NCBI RefSeq assembly: GCF_027409185.1
Contig: NC_084462.1
Span: 27,751,577 to 27,815,576, forward strand
DNA: 64,000 nt
Direction: 5' to 3'
DNA from: Cynocephalus volans
Lineage: Eukaryota; Chordata; Mammalia; Dermoptera; Cynocephalidae
Of this stretch, positions 48,926 to 59,884 are shown piece after piece. The notes below the pieces were generated by a model. The model searched no databases, was not told the origin of the DNA, and was given only the letters and a program-made list of their open reading frames with translations. How positions within the stretch are numbered: position 1 is the stretch's first letter; the number at the start of each line of letters is the position of its first letter. Position numbers and translations under genes: made by a program.

Positions 48926-50187
48926 GAGTGTCATACTTTCTGTTATTGATTTGCAGGAACTCTTTTTACGTAGGGTATATTAACTAGTTCTCTGTTACAT
49001 ATGATGCTAATATTTCATCTCCATTTTTTGTGCATCTTTGAATTTTGTTTATTTTTTCCTCTAAGTTTCTTTATTGTGGTAAAAAACACATACCATAAAA
49101 TTTACCATGTTAACCATTTTTAAATGTACAGTTTCATAGTGTTAGGTATATTCACATTACTGTGAAACAGATCTTCAGAACTTCTTCACCTTCCAAATCT
49201 GAAACTCTGTACTCATTAAACAACAACTCCCTTTCTCATTCCCCCAGCCCCTGGTAACTGCCATTCTGCTTTCTGTTTCTATGAATTTGCCTATCTTAGA
49301 TACCTGATGTAAAGTAGAATCATAAAGTATTTGTCTTGTGTGACTGGCTTATCTCATTTAGCACTATGTCCTCAAGTTTTATTCACGTTGCAGCATGTGG
49401 CAGGATTCCCTTCCATTTTAAGGCTGAATAATATTCCATTGTATGTATAGACCATATTTTGTTTATCCACTCATCCCCTGATGGACATTTTGTTGCTTCA
49501 CCTCTTGGCTGTCACAAATAATGCTGCTATGAACATAAGTGTGCAAATATCCTTTCTAGACCTTGCTTTTGATTCTTTTAGGCATATACTCAGAAGTGAA
49601 ATTACTGGATCATTGGTAGCTCTATCTTTAATTTTTTGAGAACCCCCCATACTGTTTTCCATAATAGTTGCATCATTTTACATTCCCACCAAAAGTGCAC
49701 AAGGGTTCCAATTTTTTAACATCCTCATCAACACCTGTTATTTTTGTGTGTGTGTTTTCCTAGTAGCCATCCTAATGGATGATTAGTGATGTTGAGCATC
49801 TTTTCATGTGCTTATGGGCCATTTGTATATCTTCTTTGGAGAAATGTCTATTCAAGCCTTTTGCCCATTTTTGGATTGGGTTGCTTGGTTTTTTGTTGTT
49901 GAGTTTTTTAGGAGATCTCTATGTATTCTGGATATTAATCCTTTATTAGACAGATGATTTGCAAATATTTTCTCCCATCTCATAGATTGCCTTTTAACTG
50001 TGTCCATAGTGTCCTTTTATGCTCAAAAGCTTTAAAATTTCAAGTCCAATTTGTCTGTATTTTCTTTTGTTGCCTGTGCCTTTGATGTCACATCCAAGAA
50101 ATCATTGCCAAATGCAATGTCATGAAGCTTTTGCCCTGTTTTCTTCTGAGAGTTTTATAGTTCTAGCTCTTATGTTATTGATCTTTT

Positions 50188-50358
50188 TTTTTTTTTTTTT
50201 TTTTAAGATGACCAGTAAGGGAATCTTAACCCTTGATTTGATGTTGTCAGCATCTCACTCTCCCAAGTGAGCTAACCAGCCACCCCTATATAGAGATCTG
50301 AACCCGTGCCCTTGGTGTTATAAGGACCGCACTCTCCCAAGTGATCCATAGGCTGGCC
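50188..50358 (-). repeat. CYN-type dimeric tRNA SINE nested in L1
   Basis: A reverse-oriented dimer splits a reverse L1. TTATTGATCT (50175-50184) and TTATTACTGATCT (50359-50371) are the imperfect duplicated ends. The L1 reading continues on the right with 'attttgagttgatttttgta'. Confidence 0.9.
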
Positions 50359-50872
50359 TTATTACTGATCTATTTTGAGTTGATTTTTGTATATAATGTG
50401 AGAGGTAGGGGTCCTACTTCATTTTTTTTGCATGTGAATATCCAGTTCCCAGCACTATTCGTGAAAAGACTATCTTTTCCTCATTGGATTCCCAAGGAAT
50501 TGCCAATTCCCCAGTGATGGTTGGGACTTGGAAAAAAGAGAAAATGGAAGAAATGGGGATAGCATTTAAGTTTTCAGGTAGAAGAAATAGGGAGAGTAAA
50601 ATATGTGGGGGCTGAAACAGTTGGATACATCTAGGGGAACAGATGCAGATGGCTCCAGTATCAGGTCTGGGAGAGGGGCTGGGAAGGACCTGCAACACCA
50701 GTCAGAGACATTGGGATTGAATTGCAGCAGCCTTTTCTCTCACTATTCCTGGGTATGAATTTTTTGCTTCAATCAGCTTGGCCTTCTAGTCATGCCCATG
50801 CATATCATTTCTGCGTGCACCTCCTTGCTTGTGCCCATTCAGTGACTCCTATCAGGAAAGCCTTTCCCTCTT

Positions 50873-51048
50873 TTTTTTTTTTTTTTCTTTTATAAAGATG
50901 ACTGGTAAAGGGATCTTAACCCTTAGCTTGGTGTTGTCAGCACCACGCTCAGCCAGTGAGTGAACCGGCCATCCCTATATAGGATCCAAACCCAAGGCCT
51001 TGGTGTTATCAGCACCGCACTCTCCCGAGTGAGCCACGGGCCAGCCCT
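50873..51048 (-). repeat. CYN-type dimeric tRNA SINE
   Basis: A reverse dimer with a perfect 19-bp target duplication, AGGAAAGCCTTTCCCTCTT, at 50854-50872 and 51049-51067, the longest clean duplication in the window. Confidence 0.95.
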
Positions 51049-51179
51049 AGGAAAGCCTTTCCCTCTTATCTCTGCCCGTTGGAAACCTATGTATTCAAGG
51101 CTCAGAAACCTACTTATTCAAGATTTGGTCTGTGAAGGCTTCGCAGATTGTAACAGCCCTCTTGATTGTACATAAGACA

Positions 51180-51300
51180 CAGGTGTGGTGCTGGCATAAA
51201 GACAGACATATAGACCAATGGAATAGAATGGAGATCCCAGAAATAAACACTCATATGTGGACAAATAATTTTCAGTGAGGATACCAAGACTATACAATGA
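51180..51300 (+). repeat. L1 ORF2 fragment
   Basis: 'ggcataaagacagacatata', 'gaccaatggaatagaatgga' and 'cccagaaataaac' form a highly characteristic forward L1 ORF2 block. It is a small isolated piece. Confidence 0.8.
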
Positions 51301-51304
51301 GTGT

Positions 51305-52000
51305 CTTCTCCAAGCTACACCATGGGCATGAAACTTGTCTCTCCTTCACTGAGCATCAGCTTAATGCCAGGCATTCTGCTAGGCTCGGGGCATACCAAGG
51401 TCAACAGGATGCGTAAGGCCCCTCCCCAACACAGTAGATAGTCTGGCTGCAGTTGCATGGTTCTAGATGCACAGGTGTCGGGGACCTTCCCTCAGCTGAG
51501 ACATGAAGTGACCTCTAAGCTTGCCAAGTGGGCTGAGATGAGGTTGGAACCTGTGCCAAGAGGAGAGAACTTGAGCTGAGGCCCTGGGTCCAGAGGGTAC
51601 AGGATTTTTGAGGAAGGGAAGGAAGGATGTCTAGTGGGGTTGGCCTTGGTGGCTGTGATGGGGAGGAAGGGGGAGAATATGGAAAGCACAGGCAGGAACT
51701 GAGAAGCAAGCATGGCCCCACTCTTGCAGGGGCCCTTAAGACATGCCGTGGAGTCTGGTGGAATCCTGAGAGCCACCTGGGGATAAGGGGCCTGAAGGAT
51801 TTTAAGTAGGCAAGTGACATGGTCAGGTTTAGGATTGTTCTGAGGTGAATGGCTTGGAAAGGGCATAGCTGGTTGTGGGTGTGGAGAGGGATCCTGGAGA
51901 CCAGGGACCCTCTTGAGGCTGTTACAGAAAGATGGCGGTGGCCTGGAAGGAGTCGTGGCAGTGCAGGTGGAGAAGAGAGGTGGACACATCTAGAAATAAT
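51305..52000 (-). repeat. L2-like LINE fragment
   Basis: Reverse L2-like blocks 'cagctgagacatgaagtgac', 'gcccttaagacatgccgtgg'-type and 'gcaagtgacatggtcaggtt' occur in order. It belongs to the same family as the 45.1-kb copy. Confidence 0.5.
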
Positions 52001-52829
52001 GAGAGGCTGATGGGCTGAAGACCAGTCTCATCACCTTGTGAGCCTTGTGGCCCTGCAGTGTAAAGCCTAACTTTCTTATGGGATCAAATACAGCAGGGCC
52101 AATATCACCTCTTTTACAGATGAGAGCTAGAAGCGGCAAGTGACTTGCTCAAGGTCCCCAGGAGCCGATGCTCTCCCTCTCTTCTTCAGGGTTCTGCAGA
52201 GCCTGCTTGCCTTGGCATGCATGACCTTTAAATGGAACCCTGGTAGGGGATGAGAAGGAAGGTACTGTCTGTTCTTCCAGGTCTGCCCCAGACCTTGAGG
52301 GAGCCACAATAAACGCTGTGTTTGTTTGATAAAGCACTTGGCGTTTGGTCTCAGCAGGAGGAAGAGCTAGAACAGGTGTGGCCAGACCAGGATGCCTGCG
52401 GCTCCACAGTGGGAGGTGGGTGAGACAGAGCCCCAGGGCCTGGCAGGGGGATTTTGAAGAAACCCAGGGACTTTCTCACGACCCAGCCATCTCCCTCATG
52501 TTCTCAGGCTCCTGCCTGGCCGAATATACCAAAATATTAACAAACTCACGTTAATTGAGCTCCCGCTGCAGGCCTAGCGGTTGTGCCAGGTGCTTGTCAT
52601 GCAGACAGGCAGACAGGCGTGCCTTCATTCCACAGACACCTCTGACCTGCCTCCCCATGCCAGCCTGTGCTGGGTGCTACAGACAGAAGGAAGCTCAGGA
52701 CACTGTCCCTGACCTTGGGAGATAACCTTCTGGTGGGGAAGTCTGACAGCAAACAAAATATCTATATAGTGTAATATGTGCTGTGATGGGGAGAGAATAG
52801 GCTACCTGGGAACCCAGAGGATGGCTCAG

Positions 52830-52960
52830 CTAATCCTTGACACAGCTCAGTGCTACTGTTGTACCCATTTTGTACATGAGGAAACTGAGGCTGGGGAAGT
52901 GAACTGCACTGTTTACTTGGTCAGTTTGGTTCTGGCTAATTTTCCTCTGCAGGGGGCGAT
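52830..52960 (-). repeat. MIR SINE fragment
   Basis: 'acccattttgtacatgagga' then 'aactgaggctggggaagtga' is a reverse MIR core. Confidence 0.6.
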
Positions 52961-53129
52961 AAGGAAAAAGATGGAGATGGAAAAGACAAGTTAGAGGGGT
53001 CCTCATGGATAATCCGGCCCATGCCCCCTTGTTGAAATTATGGGGAAACAGACCTAGAAGAGGAAGAGAATCTCTCAGAGCCACATGGCAAAGGAGTTGC
53101 CAAGTTGGATCTAGAAATCAGGTTTCCTG

Positions 53130-53274
53130 GGCCGAGCCCGTGGCGCACTCGGGAGAGTGCGGCTCTGGGAGCGCAGCAACGGTCCCGCCGCAGGTTCGGA
53201 TCCTACATAGGAATGGCCGGTGCACTCACTGGCTGAGTGCCGGTCACGAAAAAGACAAAAAAAAAAAAAAAAAG
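53130..53274 (+). repeat. CYN-derived SINE with truncated right monomer, copy 2
   Basis: It has the same architecture as the copy at 33874. A CpG-rich left tRNA-like monomer with A-box- and B-box-like blocks leads to the GGCCGG plus hairpin remnant of the right monomer, then CACGAAAAAGAC and an A-tail. The 17-bp target duplication AGAAATCAGGTTTCCTG is perfect (53113-53129 and 53275-53291). Intact CpGs and clean flanks suggest a recent insertion. Confidence 0.95.
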
Positions 53275-54534
53275 AGAAATCAGGTTTCCTGACTCGCAGC
53301 TTAGGGTGTGTTCCTTGACACCAAATGCCTTTCTCTGTTCCAGCCCTATGAAGACTCCCTGGGACCCTCCTCAGCTTGTGGTCTGTATGCTGCAAGCTCC
53401 ACCCCCTCTGCTTAGGCTCTAGACTCCAGAAAGGATATAAAGAAGTCAAGTTAGGGCAGCCCCTGAAGCCAGGCAAGGATGTGTGTGCATGAGCGGGAGG
53501 GTATAGCAATGGAGTGGGACACCTCAGTAACTGCCTCCCCTGGGGAGGCTCCTGGGGCGCCAGGCTTGGGGAGAGACCAGGGAGCCAGAGGAGAGAGTCT
53601 GGAGCCCTGGGGCCCTGACCACCCCCACGCAGGACTAGGTCTGTCTCCCTTCTCTGCCACATCCCTCTGGCTTGGAGGTGCTGGGTTAGGCTACAGGAGG
53701 CAAGCTGGCTCTGGGCTTCAGAGTGTGGCTGGGAGGGATGAGGTCCAGCCTCCCCTCTTGAAACTGATGGTAAATTAGTAACCCTGCTTCTGGGACCCAG
53801 TGCCCCTCAGTTCTGGTTTGGCATAATCTGGCCCCCAGGTTCCCCTGGCCAGGGACTGCTGGGGGTGGAAGCAGATGCAACCTCTTGGTCCTCCGTTTCT
53901 CCATCCCCCTTCCCCAAATCCCATCCCAGACAGGCCCAGAGAAACCTCCTTTCAGTTCCCTGCCCATCACTTCCTATCCCTGAGCCGTCTCCTTGCTGAA
54001 GCCCCCCTCCCTCCCTCTGGGAGCCCTTTCTCCTACTGAGCCCCGCCCCCTCACCAAGCCGGCGTCCTCTTCTCCAGCGCTCTCCAGGATCCAGCTCCAC
54101 CAGTCATCCCCCTCCGCCTGTACACTCAGTTTTACTCTAGCTGTCTTTTTTCCCCTAGGCTGGAAGAGTGGTTCCCAAAGGAAAACCTGTTGGGGAGAGT
54201 AATCCAAGCACCCAGTCTTTTCCTAGAATCCTGCAGAGAGTGACCTAAAGCTAGAGAACACTTACTATTAATAGTAACCCACTTCCTCTTCCTTGGGTCA
54301 TTAAGGGTGACAGCACGTTGGTGTTCCTTAACCAGAGGAGAATTTTTATGTAGCTAAGTAGAGCGTTCTATTAAGAAATTGAACTGCTACAGGGACTTTT
54401 GCTGCAGCCAAAAAAGTCTGAGAGATAATAACTTAGAGATAGGTAATTTCAAGTCTCTCCAATCCCCAAATACCTGTATGATCCTCCCTTGCCCTCAAGT
54501 TGCCAGCTTGGCCTATGAGTCCCTTTTAATCAAA

Positions 54535-54637
54535 CCTTTTTTTTTTTTTCCCCGTGGCTGGGTTGTACAGGGATCTGAACCCTTGGCCTTGGTGTTACAA
54601 CACTGTGCTTTAACCAATTGAGCTAACCGGCCAATCT
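54535..54637 (-). repeat. CYN-type monomeric tRNA SINE
   Basis: The reverse monomer carries 'cgtggctgggttgtacaggg', 'atctgaacccttggccttgg' and 'gagctaaccggcca'. It has imperfect flanks TAATCAAACCT and TAAGCAAACCT. Confidence 0.8.
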
Positions 54638-54639
54638 TA

Positions 54640-55640
54640 AGCAAACCTCTTGGACACACAGTCCTCAGCTTCTGCTTTTACATCTTACTTCCCTCTCACT
54701 TTTCCCTTCACTGCTTCTGCTCCCACGCCCCTTGCTAAGGCCACCAGGGACCACCTTGCTGCTCTTACCCCCATGGCTACTCCTCAGGCCTCATCCTGCC
54801 TGACCACTTCTGCAGCCTTGGACGCTGTAGCTAACACCGACTTCCTTGAAACTCTTTTTTTTTCTTTTGGTTTCTGGACTGATCTCATCCATCCACTCCC
54901 TTGGCTTTGTTTGCCATTTGTATGCTAACAACTCCCAAGTTTACCAAATCTCTATGTATGCCCTCCTACTTTCCGGACATCTCTACCTAGATGTCCCATA
55001 GGCTTGTCAGACTCTACACACTCAAAATTGAACCCCCAGAAGCCTGATCTCCTATTTTGGTAAATGGCCCCATTATCCATCAGCAACTGAAGGCAGAAGA
55101 TCGAGGTTATCCAAGATTCTTTCCTCTCCTCACTCTGCACATCCACATAGCTCTCAAGTCCTGCTCATCTGGCTTCCTTAACAGCCCCCATCAGGTTCTG
55201 CTCCTCCTCCCAGCCCCTGACTCATTTCTGGCCACCAGCATCTCCTGTGGGGATGGCTGCATATACTCCAACATGGTCTCCCTGTCTTCATCTCTTCCTT
55301 GAGTCCCAGCTCTGCGAGGGCTGCTGGAGAGGTTATTTTAAATCCGACCATGTATTTCCCTTCCACAACTCCCTAACGGCCAGAGTTAGGTCCAAAGTCT
55401 GTAATTTCATGACTTGGCCTGTCTGTGCTGGGCCCTTGGGCGTCCCGACCACTCCCCCTATCATGTTTCAAACCATCCAGCCATTGGGAATCTCTCACCT
55501 GCTAAGCACAGAGCTGTTCGTCTCTTGCATTGGGCCTGAGCTCAGGCCCCTTTTCCCACCGCCTGGACCTCCTGTGCCTTCTCCAAGGCACAAGTGCTTC
55601 TCAGGAATGTTGTTTAGCTCAGGCCCCTTTGAGATAAATA
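54640..55640 (+). repeat. L2-like LINE
   Basis: 'gctaaggccaccagggacca', 'aaatccgaccatgtatttcc', 'ggtccaaagtctgtaatttc' and 'ggaccacctgtgccttctcc'-type blocks follow L2-like order over about 1 kb. Diverged. Confidence 0.5.
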
Positions 55641-56175
55641 ACAGTGACATATGCCCCTTCTGAGACCTCCCTCTTTTTTTCCCTTGAGGGTCCCAGGAAG
55701 AAGATGGGGTCCCTTTCTCTTCTCCAGGTGAGAAGATTTTGCCCAGCTTTACTTTGGTGGTGTGTTTTTATCAAAAAATAATAGGTCTTTCTGTTTTCCT
55801 TCTCCAAATATGAAATCAGTGTCCAATGTGCTCTTTCACGTGGCACACCAGAGATTGGGAATCTGTAGCGCACTGCAGAGGATCCATGCACCTTTCCCTC
55901 ACCCCCCCATTCCCCCACCCCCCTGCCCCTCAGCATGCTGAAAGTGCTCATGCCAGCTCTCTAGATTGGGCCTCTGTTTTGTTCATTGCCTGAGTCCGCA
56001 GCGAGTAGGCAAGTGACCACCCAGTGAGCACCAGGCTCAGCTTACAACCCCAATTTCTCGCTACTGAACCTCTGTCCTGCAGAGCAGGGCGACAGAAGAG
56101 TGGTATCCAGCCAAGGCCGACCCCTGAGGGGGTGCTCAGGACAAGGAGGCGCCAGCAATTGCAAAACGAAAGGCT

Positions 56176-56181
56176 TTTATT
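56176..56181 (-). promoter_or_regulatory. CLDN3: CLDN3 polyadenylation signal
   Basis: TTTATT on plus is AATAAA for CLDN3. It lies about 350 bases past the stop codon and fits the compact CLDN3 3' UTR. Confidence 0.8.
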
Positions 56182-56527
56182 GAAAAATATCAAGTGGCCC
56201 ATTTCATGGCTGCCGGTTCCCCTGCCCATCGCAGGCTTGGGGCAGCAGCCCGACGGGGCGGGCAAGTAGCAGTGGCCACCCCAGCAACGCGCTCCAGAGG
56301 GACGAGGTTTCGCTGTGTATGCGGGTTGGTCCCTGAGCCCCGCAGTCGGCTCCCTGGCCGGCGGAGGGGTGGCAGCTGGGGAAGGGGGCGTCGAGCCGGC
56401 CCCTCCAAGCCCAGCGAGGGGGCTTCCTGGCATCTGGGGGTGGGCTGGTCTCCTATGCAAGGCTGCACGCTGGACGGATGGGCGCTCCAGCTGGTGGTGG
56501 AGTTGGGGTCTCCCTTCGTCTGCCCCC

Positions 56528-57196
56528 TCAGACGTAGTCCTTGCGGTCGTAGGCTGTGCCCGTGCCGGTGCCAGTGCCTGGGCCGGCGGAGCGCGGCGCC
56601 GAGTAGAGGATCTTGGTGGGCGCGTACTTCTTCTCGCGCGGCGGGCACGAGCAGCAGAGCAGCGCGCCCCCCAGCAGCTGCAGCGCGCAGGCCGCCCAGC
56701 CCACGTAGAGGGCGGCGCCCATCTCCCGCTTCTGCGACTCGGGCACCAGGGAGTTGTAGAAGTCCTGGATGATGGTGTTGGCCGACCAGGACACCGGCAC
56801 GAGGGTGAGGAGGGCGGCCAGCAGGAACAGCACGCCCGCCACGATGGTGATCTTAGCCTTGGACGAGTCGTCCTGCACGCAGTTGGTGCACTGGGCGCCC
56901 ACGATCGCCACAAGGAGCCCGAAGGCGGCCAGCAGGATGGCCACGACGATGAGGGCGCGGGCCGCCTGCAGGTCCTGCGGCAGCGCCAGCAGCGAGTCGT
57001 ACACCTTGCACTGCATCTGGCCGGTGCTCTGCACCACGCAGTTCATCCACAGGCCCTCCCAGGTGATCTGCGCTGTGATGATGCTGCTGCCAATAAAGGC
57101 CGACACGCGCCACATGGGCAGCGCGCAGCACACGATGGTGCCCAGCCAGCCCAGCACGGCCAGCGTGGTGCCGGTGATCTCCAGGCCCATGGACAT
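56528..57196 (-). CDS. CLDN3: Claudin-3, tight-junction membrane protein
   Basis: CLDN3 is a four-pass barrier-forming claudin of epithelial tight junctions, encoded by a single exon (222 aa; human 220). The first extracellular loop shows the W-GLW-C-C signature (Trp29, Gly48-Leu-Trp50, Cys53, Cys63). Membrane segments lie at about 8-28, 80-101, 116-136 and 160-185. The second loop reads [10 protein letters not shown] with Ser149 where I recall Pro. A juxtamembrane CCSCPPREK offers palmitoylatable cysteines. The C-terminus is AYDRKDYV, a class-type PDZ ligand for ZO proteins, preceded by a GT repeat (GTGTGTGT). The start follows the conserved MSMGLEITG. The gene is embedded in a strong CpG island, and long antisense frames across it are composition artefacts. 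Confidence 0.98.
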   Translation of the reverse strand: MSMGLEITGTTLAVLGWLGTIVCCALPMWRVSAFIGSSIITAQITWEGLWMNCVVQSTGQMQCKVYDSLLALPQDLQAARALIVVAILLAAFGLLVAIVGAQCTNCVQDDSSKAKITIVAGVLFLLAALLTLVPVSWSANTIIQDFYNSLVPESQKREMGAALYVGWAACALQLLGGALLCCSCPPREKKYAPTKILYSAPRSAGPGTGTGTGTAYDRKDYV

Positions 57197-57660
57197 GGCT
57201 GCCGCCTCAAAGCCGGCTCCGCCGGGCAGCTCCGGGGGTGCGGGGAGGCTAGGGGCCGCGGCCGCGGGCCTGGGCGGGAGCTGTGGCGCGCCAACGGACG
57301 GACGGACGCCCCGACGGACGGACGCGCGGACGGCTGGCGCTAACGGCTCAGCTCCGCACGCTCGCGCCGCGGCTGCGCCTGCACCTGCCTGTGGCTGTCT
57401 GCACTGGCGGAGGCGACTGGGTTGGCCCTGGGCTGGGGCCGGTTAGTCTTAGCTCCGTGCCCAGCGCTCCGGTGGGGGCGGGAGGGGCGGAGCCCGCGCT
57501 CCCCCGCCTGGGGACAGTGACGTGGTCCCTCCTCCCACCTTCACCGAGCGTCCTGGGAGGAAGGACTTGGCCTGGAGCGGCGCACAGCGCGGGGGGTAGG
57601 GGTGGGGAGATGCTGGGTAGGTCCTGCGCCCCCCCACCCCGCCCCTCGAAGAGAATTCCC
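57197..57660 (-). promoter_or_regulatory. CLDN3: CLDN3 5' UTR and CpG-island promoter
   Basis: CpG-dense DNA upstream of the CLDN3 start has adjacent GC boxes at 57473-57492 (GGGGGCGGG and GGGGCGG on plus). There is a CRE-like CAGTGACGTGG near 57518. No TATA box is obvious. The transcription start is not resolvable from the sequence. A simple GGACGGACGGACG repeat lies at 57294-57330. Confidence 0.65.
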
Positions 57661-58319
57661 CTGGGCAGGCCAGGGGAGGGGTGCTTCAAGGATTTGAGAT
57701 GCAAATCACAAACTGCTTGACACTTCCTCCCCCACTTACCACCTGCCCCCCGCCACCCTCCCCCGCGCGCTTTTCGGTGCCGTTGGCAAGGGCGGCGTGG
57801 GGATGGGGGCGCTGCCAACTACCTGGAACGGCGGGGACGCGAAGAGCCCAGTGTGGGCGTGGCCACGGCTGTTTGCAGCAGTGGGTGGCTGCCCCCGGAG
57901 CTGCGCATCTGCTCCTCCGTCGCTCCACCCTCTGAGACAGTACACACCTTGCGCTGTCCCGGCCTCCTGCAGGTCGGTATGGTTGTCCAGCCCTGGTGGT
58001 GCTGGACCCAGAAGTCAGGGACCGCCTGCAAAGGCACCCGGAAGATTCCCCTGAGCCCAGTGCTGAGCTCACATTCTTCTCCAGCCCCTCCAGCTCCCTC
58101 CACTCATAGCTTTTCGCAGTGAACCTGGATCCCTTTAGCTGAGCTGCGCTTCCGTCCCAGAACCCCTCCCCCTCATTGAGTCCCCTTTCCTCATGGATCT
58201 CTGTCCTTCCTATCTTTGAGCACCGAGTCAATGCCAGGGTCCACCTTAATAACGTGGTGGTGAAAGAAGTTTGCTCCAGGCAAAAATGAGAAATCAGAAA
58301 CTCTGCCTGCGGAGCCCTT

Positions 58320-58825
58320 GCTCCCTTGGAGGTTTTGCCTGGTCTGCCCCCCACCCCAAACCCTCCATCTCTTCTCTTCCCCTGGCTGCAGCACTTGGGT
58401 CTCCTGGCTGTGACTCCTGTGTGCCACAGGCTCCCACTTCAAGGCCCCTGCGCTTGCTCCACCCTCTGCATGGGACATTCCCACAGAGAGCCACAGGGCT
58501 TTTTCCTAATCCCCTTTTTCCTAACCTCCCAGGGAAGCCTCTCCTGCGACCCTATTTAAAATCGCACCTCCTTACCCCCAATGGCCTGTCCCCTTTTTAT
58601 ATTTTTATGCTCTCCTTGGCGTTTTAAACCATTTGATATACTATATATTTTTATTTATTTTTAACTCTCTCTGCTCTAGTCCATCAGCTCCACTGGGACA
58701 TCCAGAGATCCCAAAATCGGCAAGGATTTTTGGTGGTTTTATTCACTGCTTCTTCCCAGTGCCTAGAACAGTGCTGGGTACTCAAGAGATAGTTGATTTA
58801 GTGACTTGAATGAAGGGAAGATATC
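58320..58825 (+). repeat. L2-like LINE 3' region
   Basis: 'ctccaccctctgcatgggac', 'gcgaccctatttaaaatcgc', 'gtgcctagaacagtgctggg' and 'gtactcaagagatagttgat' occur in L2 3' order, ending in GAATGAA. Confidence 0.65.
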
Positions 58826-59379
58826 CCTTTCTCGTATTCCTGCAACCTTGCCTGCCTGGGCCCTCCTGCTGGCATCAATGGCTGATAATGGGATAAGACT
58901 GTTACCTGAATCAGGGGTCTTTGAAATCTAGTAGGAATGAAGGGCTCTTCCAGGGGGATGAGACAGCTCATTGAGCCGTGTTTAGAGTGTTTTCTGGGTT
59001 GCCCCACATCTCTCTGTCAGCATACAGACTGCGTCCTCTTCTGGAAGTGCCCAAGTCCTGGGGAGATAGAAGAGTAAGGTAACAGGGCCAGAGGCCCATG
59101 AAAACCAGGGTCCTACTTCCTGCAGGGGCAAAGGTCTTGGGCTGGGCCTGGGCAGGGCTGGGAGTGCCTGGCCAGAGGGCCCAGCTGGTGCTGGGTGGGG
59201 GCCTCTCTGGAGGAAGTTCGTGTAGCCCTGTCCTCTTCAGTGGAGTGCTGGCTGCTACAGTATACTGGCTGGTGGCGGTGGCTTTGGGCCAGAAGATATG
59301 TGGTACCCACAGGCAGTATGGCTAGGCTTAGGTTGGGGGCTCAGGTCACATGCTTTTGGCAAGAGAGTGGGCCCCTGCA

Positions 59380-59700
59380 GGACTGTCACTTAAGCCTGGG
59401 TTGGGCTGCAAGGCTGGGGAAAGTCACGTCACCTCTCTCAGCCTGTTTCCTCCTCTATAAAATGAGGAAAATGATGTCTTGTTGACTTACCTCACAGGTT
59501 GTGGTGAGAACAGAGGTGCTATAAATGAGAAAATAAGCAGGACAGGGCGTGCCAGTTGCAGAGGAATTATATGGAGAAAAAGTGCAGGGTTTAATCAGAT
59601 CTGAATTTGAGCCTGACTCACGGGTCACGAGACCTTGAGCACGTCCTTTTCCCACCTTGAGCCTCAGTGTCCTCATCCGTGAGAAGGAAATTGCTCTGAG
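59380..59700 (+). repeat. Two adjacent MIR fragments
   Basis: The first (about 59380-59540) has 'cctctctcagcctgtttcct' and 'cctctataaaatgaggaaaa'. The second (about 59600-59700) has 'gaatttgagcctgactcacg' and 'cttgagcctcagtgtcctca'. Both are forward and diverged. Confidence 0.65.
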
Positions 59701-59884
59701 TTGCTTGGGTTAGGGGGACAGGCGGGAAGAGGTAGCTCGTTCTTGAGGTTGAGTGAGGTGGATCTGCTGAGCAGGGCTGCATAGAGATGGGGCAAGAGGG
59801 ACAGAGAGCATGGTGCTTGGGGGCCAAACTTCAGGGACTCTGCGACTAAGACTTTGGCTCTGGGCAAACAGAGCTCCAATCCGC

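Larger units (their letters stand above)
47900..50505 (-). repeat. Composite old L1 (reverse), interrupted by MIR and two SINEs
   Basis: Reverse-oriented L1 ORF2 end and 3' UTR. 'ctagaagtggaattgctggg' occurs near 47955 and 'aataatattccattgtatgt' near 49428. 'catcattttacattcccacc' and 'cttttcatgtgcttatgggc' follow. A MIR at about 48090 and dimeric SINEs at 48748 and 50188 split it. There is no intact frame. Several L1 copies of different age may be joined. Confidence 0.75.

Noticed and set aside
55948-56913. Minus-strand 321-codon frame overlapping CLDN3 in another frame
   Set aside because: It is a frame-shifted shadow of the claudin coding exon running into its 3' UTR, with no start context or domain.
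56315-57446. Plus-strand open frames of up to about 340 codons across CLDN3
   Set aside because: They are antisense to a certain gene in a CpG island. Composition is Gly/Arg/Ala/Pro-rich with no family resemblance, as expected from GC-rich stop-codon scarcity.
57699-57706. Octamer ATGCAAAT upstream of CLDN3
   Set aside because: An exact POU-factor octamer, but an 8-mer is expected by chance in 64 kb and nothing else supports function.
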